NCBI GenBank assembly: GCA_028702365.1
Contig: JAQVOZ010000035.1
Location: forward strand, 1 to 9,705
Direction of reading: 5' to 3'
Length of the DNA stretch: 9,705 nucleotides
DNA from: Candidatus Omnitrophota bacterium
GTDB lineage: Bacteria > Omnitrophota > Gorgyraeia > Duberdicusellales > 4484-171
The stretch's first letter is position 1. Each line of letters opens with the position of its first letter. This document shows positions 1 through 7,446 of the stretch, one piece after another. The notes beneath the pieces were generated by a model. The model saw only the letters and a program-made list of their open reading frames with translations, was not told the DNA's origin and did no database searches. The position numbers were made by a program, and so were the translations under genes.

Positions 1-15
1 TATTTCTGTTTATAC

Positions 16-1146
16 TCATAACTTACAACACCTTGAACAAGCAGGGAATAGGTTCTTTTTAAGGTGCGCTCTGAATTTCTTCATCTCTGCGCTATTCCAT
101 GCGTTAAAGACTCCATCATCGGCAACGTCACCGAGGGCAAGATAAATCTTAGAACAAGGATAAATTTTTCCGTTTGCATCAACAAGGATACCACGCCAAG
201 GATATAGACACTTACGTTGAGTTTTAAACCGTTCCTTGGAATACCAGTTTTTCATTTCGGTTTCAGTCAAAGTTGGAGTCCACTGAACTGGTATATTAGG
301 TATTTCTTTGGATAAATATTTTTTGAAATCAAGGAGTCGGTCTGCCATTATGGAAGATTCCTCCAACAAACCCTCAATTTCATGGGTATTTGAATTTACC
401 CCAAATACTTCTTGCATAACTGACTCTTGAGCTTTAAATTCACCTGGCAAAAGAAAATTGTAGTGCTGCACCCTTAATCCATCAAGATTATAACGCTTAA
501 CCAGTTCTACGGTATGGTTGATATCATTTAGCGCTCGAGGCGTAACAGTATAATTTAAAATAATTTTCGTGTTTCCGCGGTGATTAGCAAAATATTCGAG
601 GTTATTGATAAACTTTTCATAAATATTTGGCACGCGGGCTACCTGCGAATGTGAATTACTGTCACCCAAAAGAGTAAAATTAATGTAATCCAAGCCAATT
701 TTCACAAGAGTATCGGTAAGATGCGAGAAGGCCAATATGCCATTTGTAAAAATTTGAGTAGGCAATTTCGCTTCCTTAGCATACATAACCATATCTATTA
801 AATCTGCATGTAAAAATGGCTCTCCGCCAGAAAGAATAATACAAGGATGGCTCATTTTGACCGAATCGATAATCTGCTTGTACAGGTTTAACGGCAAATC
901 GTAAATATCTTTAAGCTGCTGATGAAAATAACACATCTCGCAGCGTATATTACATCTATGAGTAACGGCCATAGTAACATTTCTAACTGAATGTATAGAG
1001 CGATGATTAAAGACATAGTCGAGAGGAAATAAAAAAATATCTTTAGCTATTGCAGAAAGTGGGTACATTTTTTTAAAAAACCGTATTCGCTGATAAATAC
1101 TATACCAAACTTTAAAACGCTCCATAATACTAGTATTTCTATTCAT
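16..1146 (-). CDS. Radical SAM/SPASM domain protein
   Basis: Radical-SAM enzyme of 376 residues. After about 55 basic and hydrophobic N-terminal residues, VTHRCNIRCEMC supplies C65, C69 and C72 for the SAM-cleaving [4Fe-4S] cluster. SGGEP (106-110) is the SAM-binding strand. The C-terminal part has the SPASM pattern for auxiliary clusters: C313, C331 (PCSKIYLALGDV), then C370, C373 and C374 in the final seven residues. Known SPASM proteins act on peptides, proteins or small carbohydrates (for example the aminocyclitol enzyme BtrN has a related auxiliary domain). Context here favours a glycan-related substrate, but that is inference. The ATG at 1146 overlaps the upstream stop by 8 bases without a clear Shine-Dalgarno, so translation is probably coupled; ATG at 1125 is an alternative. 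The gene ends with TGA 15 bases from the window edge, so more genes may follow. Confidence 0.9.
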   Translation of the reverse strand: MNRNTSIMERFKVWYSIYQRIRFFKKMYPLSAIAKDIFLFPLDYVFNHRSIHSVRNVTMAVTHRCNIRCEMCYFHQQLKDIYDLPLNLYKQIIDSVKMSHPCIILSGGEPFLHADLIDMVMYAKEAKLPTQIFTNGILAFSHLTDTLVKIGLDYINFTLLGDSNSHSQVARVPNIYEKFINNLEYFANHRGNTKIILNYTVTPRALNDINHTVELVKRYNLDGLRVQHYNFLLPGEFKAQESVMQEVFGVNSNTHEIEGLLEESSIMADRLLDFKKYLSKEIPNIPVQWTPTLTETEMKNWYSKERFKTQRKCLYPWRGILVDANGKIYPCSKIYLALGDVADDGVFNAWNSAEMKKFRAHLKKNLFPACSRCCKL

Positions 1147-2674
1147 GCTTATTATGATTAGTTAGATAAGGCATAAGCTTAAGCATAATGCGCCAAAAAC
1201 TATATTCAATCAACATCTGATGAAAATTAAACTTAAGACGGAATAAAGCTATAGGCTTGTAAAGCCTTGAAAGCAAACGTAAAGTCTTAAACCCTATAGT
1301 TTTATTGGTTGATGACTCTTTGATAATTTTATCATCTATGACAAATGAAGTAACTTGCATGAGTTTTATCATATTGTTGTGCCTGGCGCTATACCAAGGA
1401 TGCACAATCTTGGCCCGCGCGTCAGAAGAATCTATTTCTATCCAATCATCAAGAGATTGGGGGGTCTTAAAACCGTATTCCCTTTCTGCGACTTCCAACA
1501 TTTTTGTTCCCGGAATAGGTTTCCAGTCGCCACCGAATCCAAAATAAGCCTGTGGATTATCGCTAAGCATTTTAAGTACAGCTTCTTTAGTTTCTACTAA
1601 ATCTTTATATCTTTCATGGGGAGTACCATAGATAAAATTATAATAAGGTTTGAGCTCCGGGAAACGGGCAAGTTTCTGATTAACCCGCAAAATTTGTTCT
1701 TTGGTAATGCCTTTTTGCATTGTCTTAAGCACATGGTCACTTGCTGATTCCACCCCCACCATCATGAACCGGCCCCCGGCTTTAATCATAAGGTGAAAAA
1801 AAGCATCATCCATGCGGTCAATTTCATTAATGCGGGCTCCGCGAAATTCTAAAGTAACATTAACACCCTGGCTGCAGATAATTTCGAAAATTCGGCGCAT
1901 ACGCTCAAGGTCAACAAAACTTGTATCATCGATAAAACAAATGTGAGTGACTGCAAATTTTTTTATAATATATTTAATATGGTCCACTACTTCTTCTTCT
2001 GGATAAGGGCACCATTTTGAACCATTTATTTCGTTATAAATAGCCGGGTGTACGCAAAAAGAGCAATGATATGGGCACCCTATACTGGTAAAAATAGGAA
2101 ACATCCGTTCGCCCGCATATGAACGTGAATATACGGGCGAACTTACATCGATTAAATGATAAGGAATATCTAAATAATGCAGCATCTCATGCTCGTGAGA
2201 ACGTGGGTTGTGAAAAATACCGGCCTCTCGCTTATAAGACAACCCTTTGATATTAGAATAGTTACTATTTGACTTCAGGGAAGCAATCAATTCTGCCAAT
2301 GAGACAGAACCATAACCCCGAATAAGGAAATCCGTAAATGGTTCCTGAATAGTTTGTGGAAGAATAGTAACGTGCGGACCGCCCCATACTATTTTAGTCG
2401 CGGGATAATTCTCTTTGATAAAAAGAGAAATTTCGCGGGCATAGTATAACGGGCTGCCAGTCATTACTGAAACACCAGCCAAAAGTACACCTTGGTCAAG
2501 ATAGCTCTTTAATTTTTCTTTCCAATTGCCATTTTCGCACCTAAGGTCTATGGCTTTAACATTGTAGCCGCGCTTAACAGAATGAGCCGCAGCATAAATT
2601 ATACTTAAAGGAATATCCCGCACCATGCTATCCATACTGCCTAATTTAGGGTAAATCAGAAAAGCATCTATCAT
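1139..2674 (-). CDS. B12-binding-domain radical SAM protein
   Basis: Radical-SAM protein of 511 residues with the architecture of class B (cobalamin-type) enzymes. Residues 1 to about 140 form the Rossmann-like B12-binding domain, with AGVSVMTGSP (66-75) and VWGGPHVTILP (96-106), the common signature. The base-off motif DxHxxG is not seen; DLRCENG stands at 43-49. The radical-SAM core starts at SIGCPYHCSFC, with C200, C204 and C207 binding the [4Fe-4S] cluster; FIDDTSF (247-253) and VGVESAS (306-312) are typical core strands. The C-terminal 120 residues are family-specific and basic. Family members include C-, N- or P-methyltransferases, ring-forming and other enzymes, so the reaction cannot be named. 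The neighbours suggest modification of a glycan or its precursor. The stop overlaps the next gene's start by 8 bases. Confidence 0.92.
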   Translation of the reverse strand: MIDAFLIYPKLGSMDSMVRDIPLSIIYAAAHSVKRGYNVKAIDLRCENGNWKEKLKSYLDQGVLLAGVSVMTGSPLYYAREISLFIKENYPATKIVWGGPHVTILPQTIQEPFTDFLIRGYGSVSLAELIASLKSNSNYSNIKGLSYKREAGIFHNPRSHEHEMLHYLDIPYHLIDVSSPVYSRSYAGERMFPIFTSIGCPYHCSFCVHPAIYNEINGSKWCPYPEEEVVDHIKYIIKKFAVTHICFIDDTSFVDLERMRRIFEIICSQGVNVTLEFRGARINEIDRMDDAFFHLMIKAGGRFMMVGVESASDHVLKTMQKGITKEQILRVNQKLARFPELKPYYNFIYGTPHERYKDLVETKEAVLKMLSDNPQAYFGFGGDWKPIPGTKMLEVAEREYGFKTPQSLDDWIEIDSSDARAKIVHPWYSARHNNMIKLMQVTSFVIDDKIIKESSTNKTIGFKTLRLLSRLYKPIALFRLKFNFHQMLIEYSFWRIMLKLMPYLTNHNKHE

Positions 2675-4605
2675 TGTTTTACATCTTCTCCTTTAAAAGT
2701 ACCGTCACAAAATACCCTGAACCATAATTCCAGCATAGCGAGAACGGTTACCTGGCGATTTGCCAACATACTTTTTTTGTTTGATAATTCAAATAGTTTT
2801 TCAACATACGGCCATTTAAATAGGCCTCTACGCCCCACTGTTTCGGGTGTCAATAAATCTGACGCCCATTCTTTAAATTTATTTTCGTACTGGGAAACCA
2901 TAGGCACGTAGAAAGCTTGCTTGCCTTTTTCTCTGTAAGAAGGCGGATACAACTGCTCAATCAAACAACGAAGAATTTCTTTGTTGCGCCTCTTGCTGAC
3001 TTTTAAAGAATCGGGAAGGTTTAAAGCATACTCTACAACCCTAAAATCGAGAAATGGGCTACGGGTTTCTACTGCATGAGCCATATTCATCTTATCAAGC
3101 CTATAGATTACGCTAAAGGGAATCCAATATTTAATATCCAAAAGGCTAAGTTTAGAAGAAAAGGAAAAATCACCGCTATTTTGTATCTCCCGCTGATATT
3201 CTTCAGCTAATGTTTCATGCTGCATTCTAGACACAAAAGAATCGGCGTATAAACCTGCTTTATCTTGAACGGTAAAACAGGAGGTGACACCATCGTAGAA
3301 AGAACCAAAACTTGAACAGCCGGAAAGTGCATGGGAAAGTTTAATTTTCTCTCTCGGGCCAAAACGATCGGGATAATCAAAAAACATATTTAAAAAAGAA
3401 GAGGGTATAGCTTTAGAAAATCCGGACAGAACCGTTTCTATGCCGGGCATCCCTAGAATAGCATTGTGCTTTTGCCTTAAAAGCATCAACTTCTGGTGAA
3501 AATATCCATTTAGAATTTCATCGGCCCCGTCTCCGGTTAACACTACAGTCAGTTTTTCTTTAGCTTTTTTTGCAAGCATAAATGCCGGAAGACACAATAA
3601 ATCTCCAAATGGCTCATCCAAATGATACATAATACTTGGCATAAAGCTAAAATCATCCTTTACCACCTTTACTCGGTTGTATTCATAGTCAAGATACGCC
3701 GCTACTCCTTGCGCACGATTATGCTCATCATGTTTATATTCAAAACTGGCAGTATAGGATACCTTCCTACCCCCCGTCAACAACTTCATAAGCCCGGCGA
3801 TGGCAGAAGAATCAACTCCTCCGCTTAAATAAATACCCAAAGGAACATCGCTTTGCAACCTCAACTTTACCGCATCAGTCAACAGCTCTCTAAAATGTTC
3901 TATATATTCATCCGAATTGAAATTGCAAATTTTATTTGGTTTCGGTATCCAATAGCGCTTTAAAGCTATATTTCCATTTTCCCAAATCATTATTGTTGAT
4001 TGTTCAAGTTTTTTAACTGCACGGAAGCAAGTCATTGGGGCGGGAATATAACGAAGCGATAAATAACGGTCTACAGCCGTGTAATCTATATTTTTACTGA
4101 CCCACTCAAAAAAAAGTAATGATTTTAATTCTGAAGCAAAAATAATACGGTTATCGGAAACGGCGTAGTATAAAGGTTTTTTTCCAAAACGGTCTACTGC
4201 CAAAAGTAAACGTTTCTTCCGGCTATCCCAAAGAGCAAAAGCATACATCCCGTTTACGTCTTTTAAAAAATTATCGCCGCATTCTTCATAAAGATGCAAC
4301 AAAACCTCACAATCGCTTTTAGACCTAAAAGAATGCCCTTTAGCTTTCATTTCAATGGTTTTTTCTTTGTAATTATAAATCTCACCATTACAAATGAGGT
4401 GTATTGTCCCATCTTCGTTGCTCATGGGTTGATTGGCTTCTACTGAAAGATCAATAATAGAAAGGCGCCTATGTCCAAGGCTTACTATATCATCCTGGAA
4501 AAAACCCCTATTGTCCGGCCCACGATGGCTTAACGCATCTGTCATAGTTGCTAAACGCTTATGGTCGGAAAGATAAGGGCTAATAATTCCGGCTATACCA
4601 CACAT
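2671..4605 (-). CDS. asnB: Glutamine-dependent asparagine synthase-like amidotransferase
   Basis: AsnB-type enzyme of 644 residues, near the usual length of AsnB proteins in polysaccharide loci. The N-terminal class II glutaminase domain is intact: Cys2 nucleophile in MCGIAGII, GHRRLS (44-49), CNGEIYN (72-78) and SKSDCE (95-100), so it should release ammonia from glutamine. The C-terminal synthetase domain has the ATP-pyrophosphatase loop SGGVDSS (261-267), DEPFGD (330-335) and GDGADEILNGY (358-368). The known reaction is ATP-dependent adenylation of a carboxylate followed by amidation, giving asparagine from aspartate. In a glycan locus the substrate may instead be a uronic-acid or other carboxylate; that is inference. 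The gene has a strong Shine-Dalgarno, and its TGA overlaps the next ATG by 4 bases (ATGA), a coupled junction. The symbol refers to the family, not proven function. Confidence 0.93.
   Translation of the reverse strand: MCGIAGIISPYLSDHKRLATMTDALSHRGPDNRGFFQDDIVSLGHRRLSIIDLSVEANQPMSNEDGTIHLICNGEIYNYKEKTIEMKAKGHSFRSKSDCEVLLHLYEECGDNFLKDVNGMYAFALWDSRKKRLLLAVDRFGKKPLYYAVSDNRIIFASELKSLLFFEWVSKNIDYTAVDRYLSLRYIPAPMTCFRAVKKLEQSTIMIWENGNIALKRYWIPKPNKICNFNSDEYIEHFRELLTDAVKLRLQSDVPLGIYLSGGVDSSAIAGLMKLLTGGRKVSYTASFEYKHDEHNRAQGVAAYLDYEYNRVKVVKDDFSFMPSIMYHLDEPFGDLLCLPAFMLAKKAKEKLTVVLTGDGADEILNGYFHQKLMLLRQKHNAILGMPGIETVLSGFSKAIPSSFLNMFFDYPDRFGPREKIKLSHALSGCSSFGSFYDGVTSCFTVQDKAGLYADSFVSRMQHETLAEEYQREIQNSGDFSFSSKLSLLDIKYWIPFSVIYRLDKMNMAHAVETRSPFLDFRVVEYALNLPDSLKVSKRRNKEILRCLIEQLYPPSYREKGKQAFYVPMVSQYENKFKEWASDLLTPETVGRRGLFKWPYVEKLFELSNKKSMLANRQVTVLAMLELWFRVFCDGTFKGEDVKQ
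2688..2693 (-). promoter_or_regulatory. Shine-Dalgarno of the B12-domain radical-SAM gene
   Basis: AAGGAG on the minus strand, 13 bases before the ATG at 2674. The spacing is longer than usual, so re-initiation at the ATGA junction with the AsnB-like gene probably contributes. Confidence 0.5.
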
Positions 4606-4611
4606 ATTTAT

Positions 4612-4617
4612 CTCCTC
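4612..4617 (-). promoter_or_regulatory. Strong Shine-Dalgarno of the AsnB-like gene
   Basis: GAGGAG on the minus strand, 6 bases before the ATG at 4605. It fixes that ATG as the start and leaves Cys2 as the first residue after removal of the initiator Met, as this enzyme class requires. Confidence 0.75.
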
Positions 4618-4624
4618 TCAATTA

Positions 4625-6301
4625 TCACGCTGCAGCGGAAATTTTCCCGAGAGACCAATTATCTCCTGGATAGTAAAGCTTAACTATCTCAAGATAATTT
4701 ACAGTAGCGGGAATATTTGATAAATGTAAAGTGAGCGGCTGGGAATTTATCAAACCATCACTAGACGATTCGAGAAAAAATATCTTTTCTCTCTGAACCG
4801 GTTTTTTAAAAATAAGCTTGTCTTTTATGCAAATATGGTCTTTTTTAAATGAAACCTCTCTTGTAAGCTTAAAAATTGATTTACGCGAATTCAAATTAGC
4901 GCAAGATTGGTTAATTGCCGTCCCTTTTTTCTTACGTATAATATCAATCCCCTTACGGGCTATTTTGGAACCTAACGAAGTGGAGCAGGCCATATAAAGA
5001 ATTACTCTAGCCCAAAAAGAAGGCATAAATTTTTTTACGGGAAAAATATGAGAAGTAATCGTTAAATCGTTGTCTGTCTTCTGTATTTTAATGTTTCTGT
5101 TATAAGTATAGTTTGTCGAATATTTATTATCAAAACTAATTGCATAGCCATAATCAGAAAAAGTTTCCCCCTCAGTCTTTCCGAAAAGCCGGATTAGCCC
5201 ACCTGCGCAAGCGGCAAAAATACCGTTACAGCCACAATGTGAAAATCTACCAAGAGCAGATTCGTTATATATATGCACTTCATTGTCTGGATTAGAAAAA
5301 GTAGCTTCTTCATGTTTAAGTGATAAAGAAAATGGTGTTTTTTTGTCATAACCATAAGCTAAGAGCGGTTGATATGCATACCGGAGTAAACGTAAATCAT
5401 CGGCAAGGGCAGTTGCGTATCCCCTGAAACCACTTGTTCCCTGTTCAAGGCGATTACGAAGATAGACAGCACGATTGGAAAATTTAGACATCAGGATTAT
5501 AGCAATTCGCGACAGATATGGATTGTGACAAACACCATATTCGCTGCCAACTGTAAGGTCCGGATGTATCCATTCGCAGGCAAAATCGAAAGCCCGGCGG
5601 AACGGCTCAATATGCCTCCAATCATTTGAAAAATCCATAGCCATAAGGATAAATTCTACGGTTAGAAAAGTATAACCGATATCCATATTACCGACTTCCG
5701 GAAACCAAAATTCTTTTGTTTGAACATCTAAAATCGAAAGTAACTTTTCATAAGCATTATTTCTGAAAACATCATTTTGTAACATTTCCCCAGCCCAATA
5801 AAGCGCAGCTACACCGACAGCCTGATGATTAGCTTTAAAAAGATCGTTGTGCTGGGTTAACCAATGCGCAGTTTTTTTAAGCTTTTCGGTGGCAAGAAGA
5901 GTAGTTTCTTTCGATAAATATTCTTTCATTATCATAATGGTCCGCGCTACCGCATGGGTGGAAAATGCTGCGGCGGCAAAGGCTCTTTCTCCTTTATACC
6001 ACTCATCCAGCGAACCGTCTGGATATTGATTTTTACACCAAAAAGATAACAAGGCTTCAATTGCCCTCTTAAGCCTATTGTTTCCTTTATATGATGACCC
6101 AGGGTAATCCTGCGAATAAAGTAAGGCAAATGTTAGCATAACCTCCTGCCGGCGCATGTCGGCAACATCAGAAGTTTTATCGCGCCAATAAGCAAGGTGC
6201 GCACAACCGAACGTAGGAGACAAAACATCTAAATCAATCTGCTCCAACATCCTATCGGTTGCATTGATAACAAAAGATATTTGGTTATTTATATCTTTCA
6301 T
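4625..6301 (-). CDS. Uncharacterised protein, possible alpha/alpha-toroid (heparinase II/III-like) fold
   Basis: Protein of 558 residues that I do not recognise with certainty. The first 310 or so residues are helix-rich and contain patterned segments such as QYPDGSLDEWYKGERAF (92-108), KANHQAVGVAALYWAGE (156-172), NMDIGYTFLTVEF (205-217) and GSEYGVCHNPYL (252-263). These look like the repeated helical hairpins of an alpha/alpha toroid, as in heparinase II/III-type polysaccharide lyases and relatives. Residues from about 340 to the end look beta-rich and may be the C-terminal sandwich. There is no N-terminal signal peptide, so it appears cytoplasmic, unlike classic secreted lyases. The ATG at 6301 lacks a clear Shine-Dalgarno. 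It lies 30 bases after the membrane glycosyltransferase and 19 bases before AsnB, implying co-transcription. A role in glycan or sugar modification is inferred from context only; catalytic residues cannot be assigned. Confidence 0.65.
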   Translation of the reverse strand: MKDINNQISFVINATDRMLEQIDLDVLSPTFGCAHLAYWRDKTSDVADMRRQEVMLTFALLYSQDYPGSSYKGNNRLKRAIEALLSFWCKNQYPDGSLDEWYKGERAFAAAAFSTHAVARTIMIMKEYLSKETTLLATEKLKKTAHWLTQHNDLFKANHQAVGVAALYWAGEMLQNDVFRNNAYEKLLSILDVQTKEFWFPEVGNMDIGYTFLTVEFILMAMDFSNDWRHIEPFRRAFDFACEWIHPDLTVGSEYGVCHNPYLSRIAIILMSKFSNRAVYLRNRLEQGTSGFRGYATALADDLRLLRYAYQPLLAYGYDKKTPFSLSLKHEEATFSNPDNEVHIYNESALGRFSHCGCNGIFAACAGGLIRLFGKTEGETFSDYGYAISFDNKYSTNYTYNRNIKIQKTDNDLTITSHIFPVKKFMPSFWARVILYMACSTSLGSKIARKGIDIIRKKKGTAINQSCANLNSRKSIFKLTREVSFKKDHICIKDKLIFKKPVQREKIFFLESSSDGLINSQPLTLHLSNIPATVNYLEIVKLYYPGDNWSLGKISAAA

Positions 6302-6331
6302 AGTTTTAGTGGCTCAACTTAAATAATACAC

Positions 6332-7321
6332 TTATTCCTTTTCAGATTTTTGTCCAAACCCAACTTGCCTTTGAATATAATTTTGGTTTAGTTGTATTGA
6401 AAAAATATAATAAATTAATTCCCCTATGAGACCAAAAAAAATAAAAATTATTCCTGCTAAAAATATGACGGGAGAAAGTAACCAAAGAGGGTGCTGTGAT
6501 AAATGCCCTTGGGGGTAATGCGTAAACAATGAAAAAAAGTGGAGCCCCACGAAAAAAGCGCCATACAAAAAGGAAAACAAAAAACATAATAAACCATAAA
6601 ACCCAAAAAAATAGAGCGGGGATTGTTGATAGCGGGTAAGAAAGAAAATAGTTAAAAAATCCATCAATCCTTCATAAATTCTTTTGGCTCCATATTTAGA
6701 ATGTCCGTATTTACGCGGAGAATGCTCTACCTTGCATTCTCCAACTTTAAATCCTTGTCTTGCTATAAGAACAACTAGAAAACGGTGCAGTTGCCCATAA
6801 AGCCTTAAATCTTTTAAGCATTCATGATGCATGACCTTCAATCCGCAATTAAAATCGTGTATTTTCAAGCCTGAAAATCGGCATACTACGTAATTAAATA
6901 AACGTGAAGGTAACCTTTTAGAAGCAGGATCGTACCTATTAAATTTCCAGCCCGTAACCATATCAAGCTTATTTTGTCTGAGATAATTAACAAGTTTAGG
7001 AATTTCTTCATGATTATCTTGTAAATCGGCATCCATCATCACAATCAATTCACCAGATGCCTCCCTAAAACCGCACCGCAGGGCTATAGATTTACCACAA
7101 TTAGTTCGTAAATGAATTACTTTTATGATATTCGGGCATTCCTGCCCAAAGGCATCTAAGATACTTTCGCTTTTATCGCTACTGCCGTCGTTTACAAAAA
7201 TTATTTCATGCGAACCAAGCAATTTAAGAACAGGGATCAAACGATTAACCAGTAACTCCAATGAATCTTCTTCGTTAAAAATGGGAATAATAACAGAAAT
7301 ATCGTATTTGGTGGTTTTCAT
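6332..7321 (-). CDS. Membrane-anchored family 2 glycosyltransferase (DPM1/GtrB/ArnC-like)
   Basis: GT2 glycosyltransferase of 329 residues, of the kind that transfers a sugar from a nucleotide donor to polyprenyl phosphate. Residues 8-18 (ISVIIPIFNEE) and 41-50 (IFVNDGSSDK) form the nucleotide-binding half. DADLQD (97-102) holds the metal-binding DxD. The segment with HDFNCGLKVM (155-164), then SPRKYGHSKYG (201-211), is typical of DPM1-like enzymes. Two hydrophobic segments at about 236-263 and 279-306 are predicted membrane helices placing the C terminus at the inner membrane, as in GtrB/ArnC types. The ATG at 7321 has a strong Shine-Dalgarno. It is the first gene after the 125-base spacer, with a 30-base gap to the next gene. 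Probable role is making a lipid-linked sugar for a surface glycan or for modifying one. The sugar is not predictable; class assignment is firm. Confidence 0.92.
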   Translation of the reverse strand: MKTTKYDISVIIPIFNEEDSLELLVNRLIPVLKLLGSHEIIFVNDGSSDKSESILDAFGQECPNIIKVIHLRTNCGKSIALRCGFREASGELIVMMDADLQDNHEEIPKLVNYLRQNKLDMVTGWKFNRYDPASKRLPSRLFNYVVCRFSGLKIHDFNCGLKVMHHECLKDLRLYGQLHRFLVVLIARQGFKVGECKVEHSPRKYGHSKYGAKRIYEGLMDFLTIFFLTRYQQSPLYFFGFYGLLCFLFSFLYGAFFVGLHFFSLFTHYPQGHLSQHPLWLLSPVIFLAGIIFIFFGLIGELIYYIFSIQLNQNYIQRQVGFGQKSEKE

Positions 7322-7332
7322 AATACACTATA

Positions 7333-7338
7333 CCTCCC
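7333..7338 (-). promoter_or_regulatory. Strong Shine-Dalgarno of the membrane glycosyltransferase gene
   Basis: GGGAGG on the minus strand, 11 bases before the ATG at 7321. A full-strength site here fits independent ribosome loading after the 125-base spacer, unlike the coupled starts upstream. Confidence 0.65.
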
Positions 7339-7368
7339 TATTTAACACAAAATAGTAATGGCTTCGAT

Positions 7369-7387
7369 TAAAAATAGTCTATTTTTA
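7369..7387. promoter_or_regulatory. Perfect 9-bp dyad, possible operator
   Basis: TAAAAATAG (7369-7377) and CTATTTTTA (7379-7387) are exact reverse complements around one central T. The dyad overlaps the possible -10 box and would cover the transcription start, a usual place for a repressor site. As RNA it would form only an A/U stem with a 3-base loop, so a rho-independent terminator is less likely but not excluded. Confidence 0.35.
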
Positions 7388-7412
7388 TAAGTGTTTCCCG
7401 GTAAAAAATGAA
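7384..7412 (-). promoter_or_regulatory. Possible sigma70-type promoter before the downstream gene set
   Basis: Minus-strand TATAAA (7384-7389) lies 17 bases after TTCATT (7407-7412). The -10 box is good; the -35 box shares only three bases with TTGACA. It sits in the only sizeable gap of the window, about 60 bases before the membrane glycosyltransferase gene. In A+T-rich DNA such matches occur by chance, so this is a candidate only. Confidence 0.3.
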
Positions 7413-7434
7413 CTTATTATTTTCCCGTTAAAAA
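7394..7434. repeat. Two-copy 14-base direct repeat, TTTCCCGNTAAAAA
   Basis: Copies are at 7394-7407 (TTTCCCGGTAAAAA) and 7421-7434 (TTTCCCGTTAAAAA). They differ at one base and their starts are 27 bases apart. On the transcribed strand they read TTTTTANCGGGAAA. One copy lies between the possible -35 and -10 boxes and the other upstream, so they may be paired protein-binding sites. They are the only G+C-rich islands in a spacer that is otherwise strongly A+T-rich. Confidence 0.4.
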
Positions 7435-7446
7435 TATTGTTATAGC

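Noticed and set aside
1305..1600. Plus-strand open frames of about 80 codons
   Set aside because: They lie inside the B12-domain radical-SAM gene on the opposite strand, resemble no family and are shadows of real coding sequence. The other plus-strand frames across the window are rejected for the same reason.
16..4605. RiPP or lasso-peptide cluster, suggested by AsnB-like plus SPASM and B12 radical-SAM enzymes
   Set aside because: No short precursor peptide gene, leader-binding RRE-like domain or peptidase is visible, and the AsnB homologue has an intact glutaminase half with Cys2, unlike a typical lasso cyclase. The glycosyltransferases point to a glycan locus.
4625..6301. LanC-like lanthionine cyclase, which is also an alpha/alpha toroid
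   Set aside because: The zinc-ligand pattern with a CHG motif and paired Gly-Trp-Cys segments is not present, and no lanthipeptide precursor or dehydratase is nearby.
6342..6587. Second minus-strand open frame, rich in Phe and Tyr
   Set aside because: It is a frame-shifted reading of the two membrane helices of the glycosyltransferase gene, whose own frame is intact and carries the family motifs.
7369..7387. Rho-independent terminator between the two gene sets
   Set aside because: The stem is almost purely A/U, without the G/C-rich stem such terminators need; an operator-like dyad is at least as likely.
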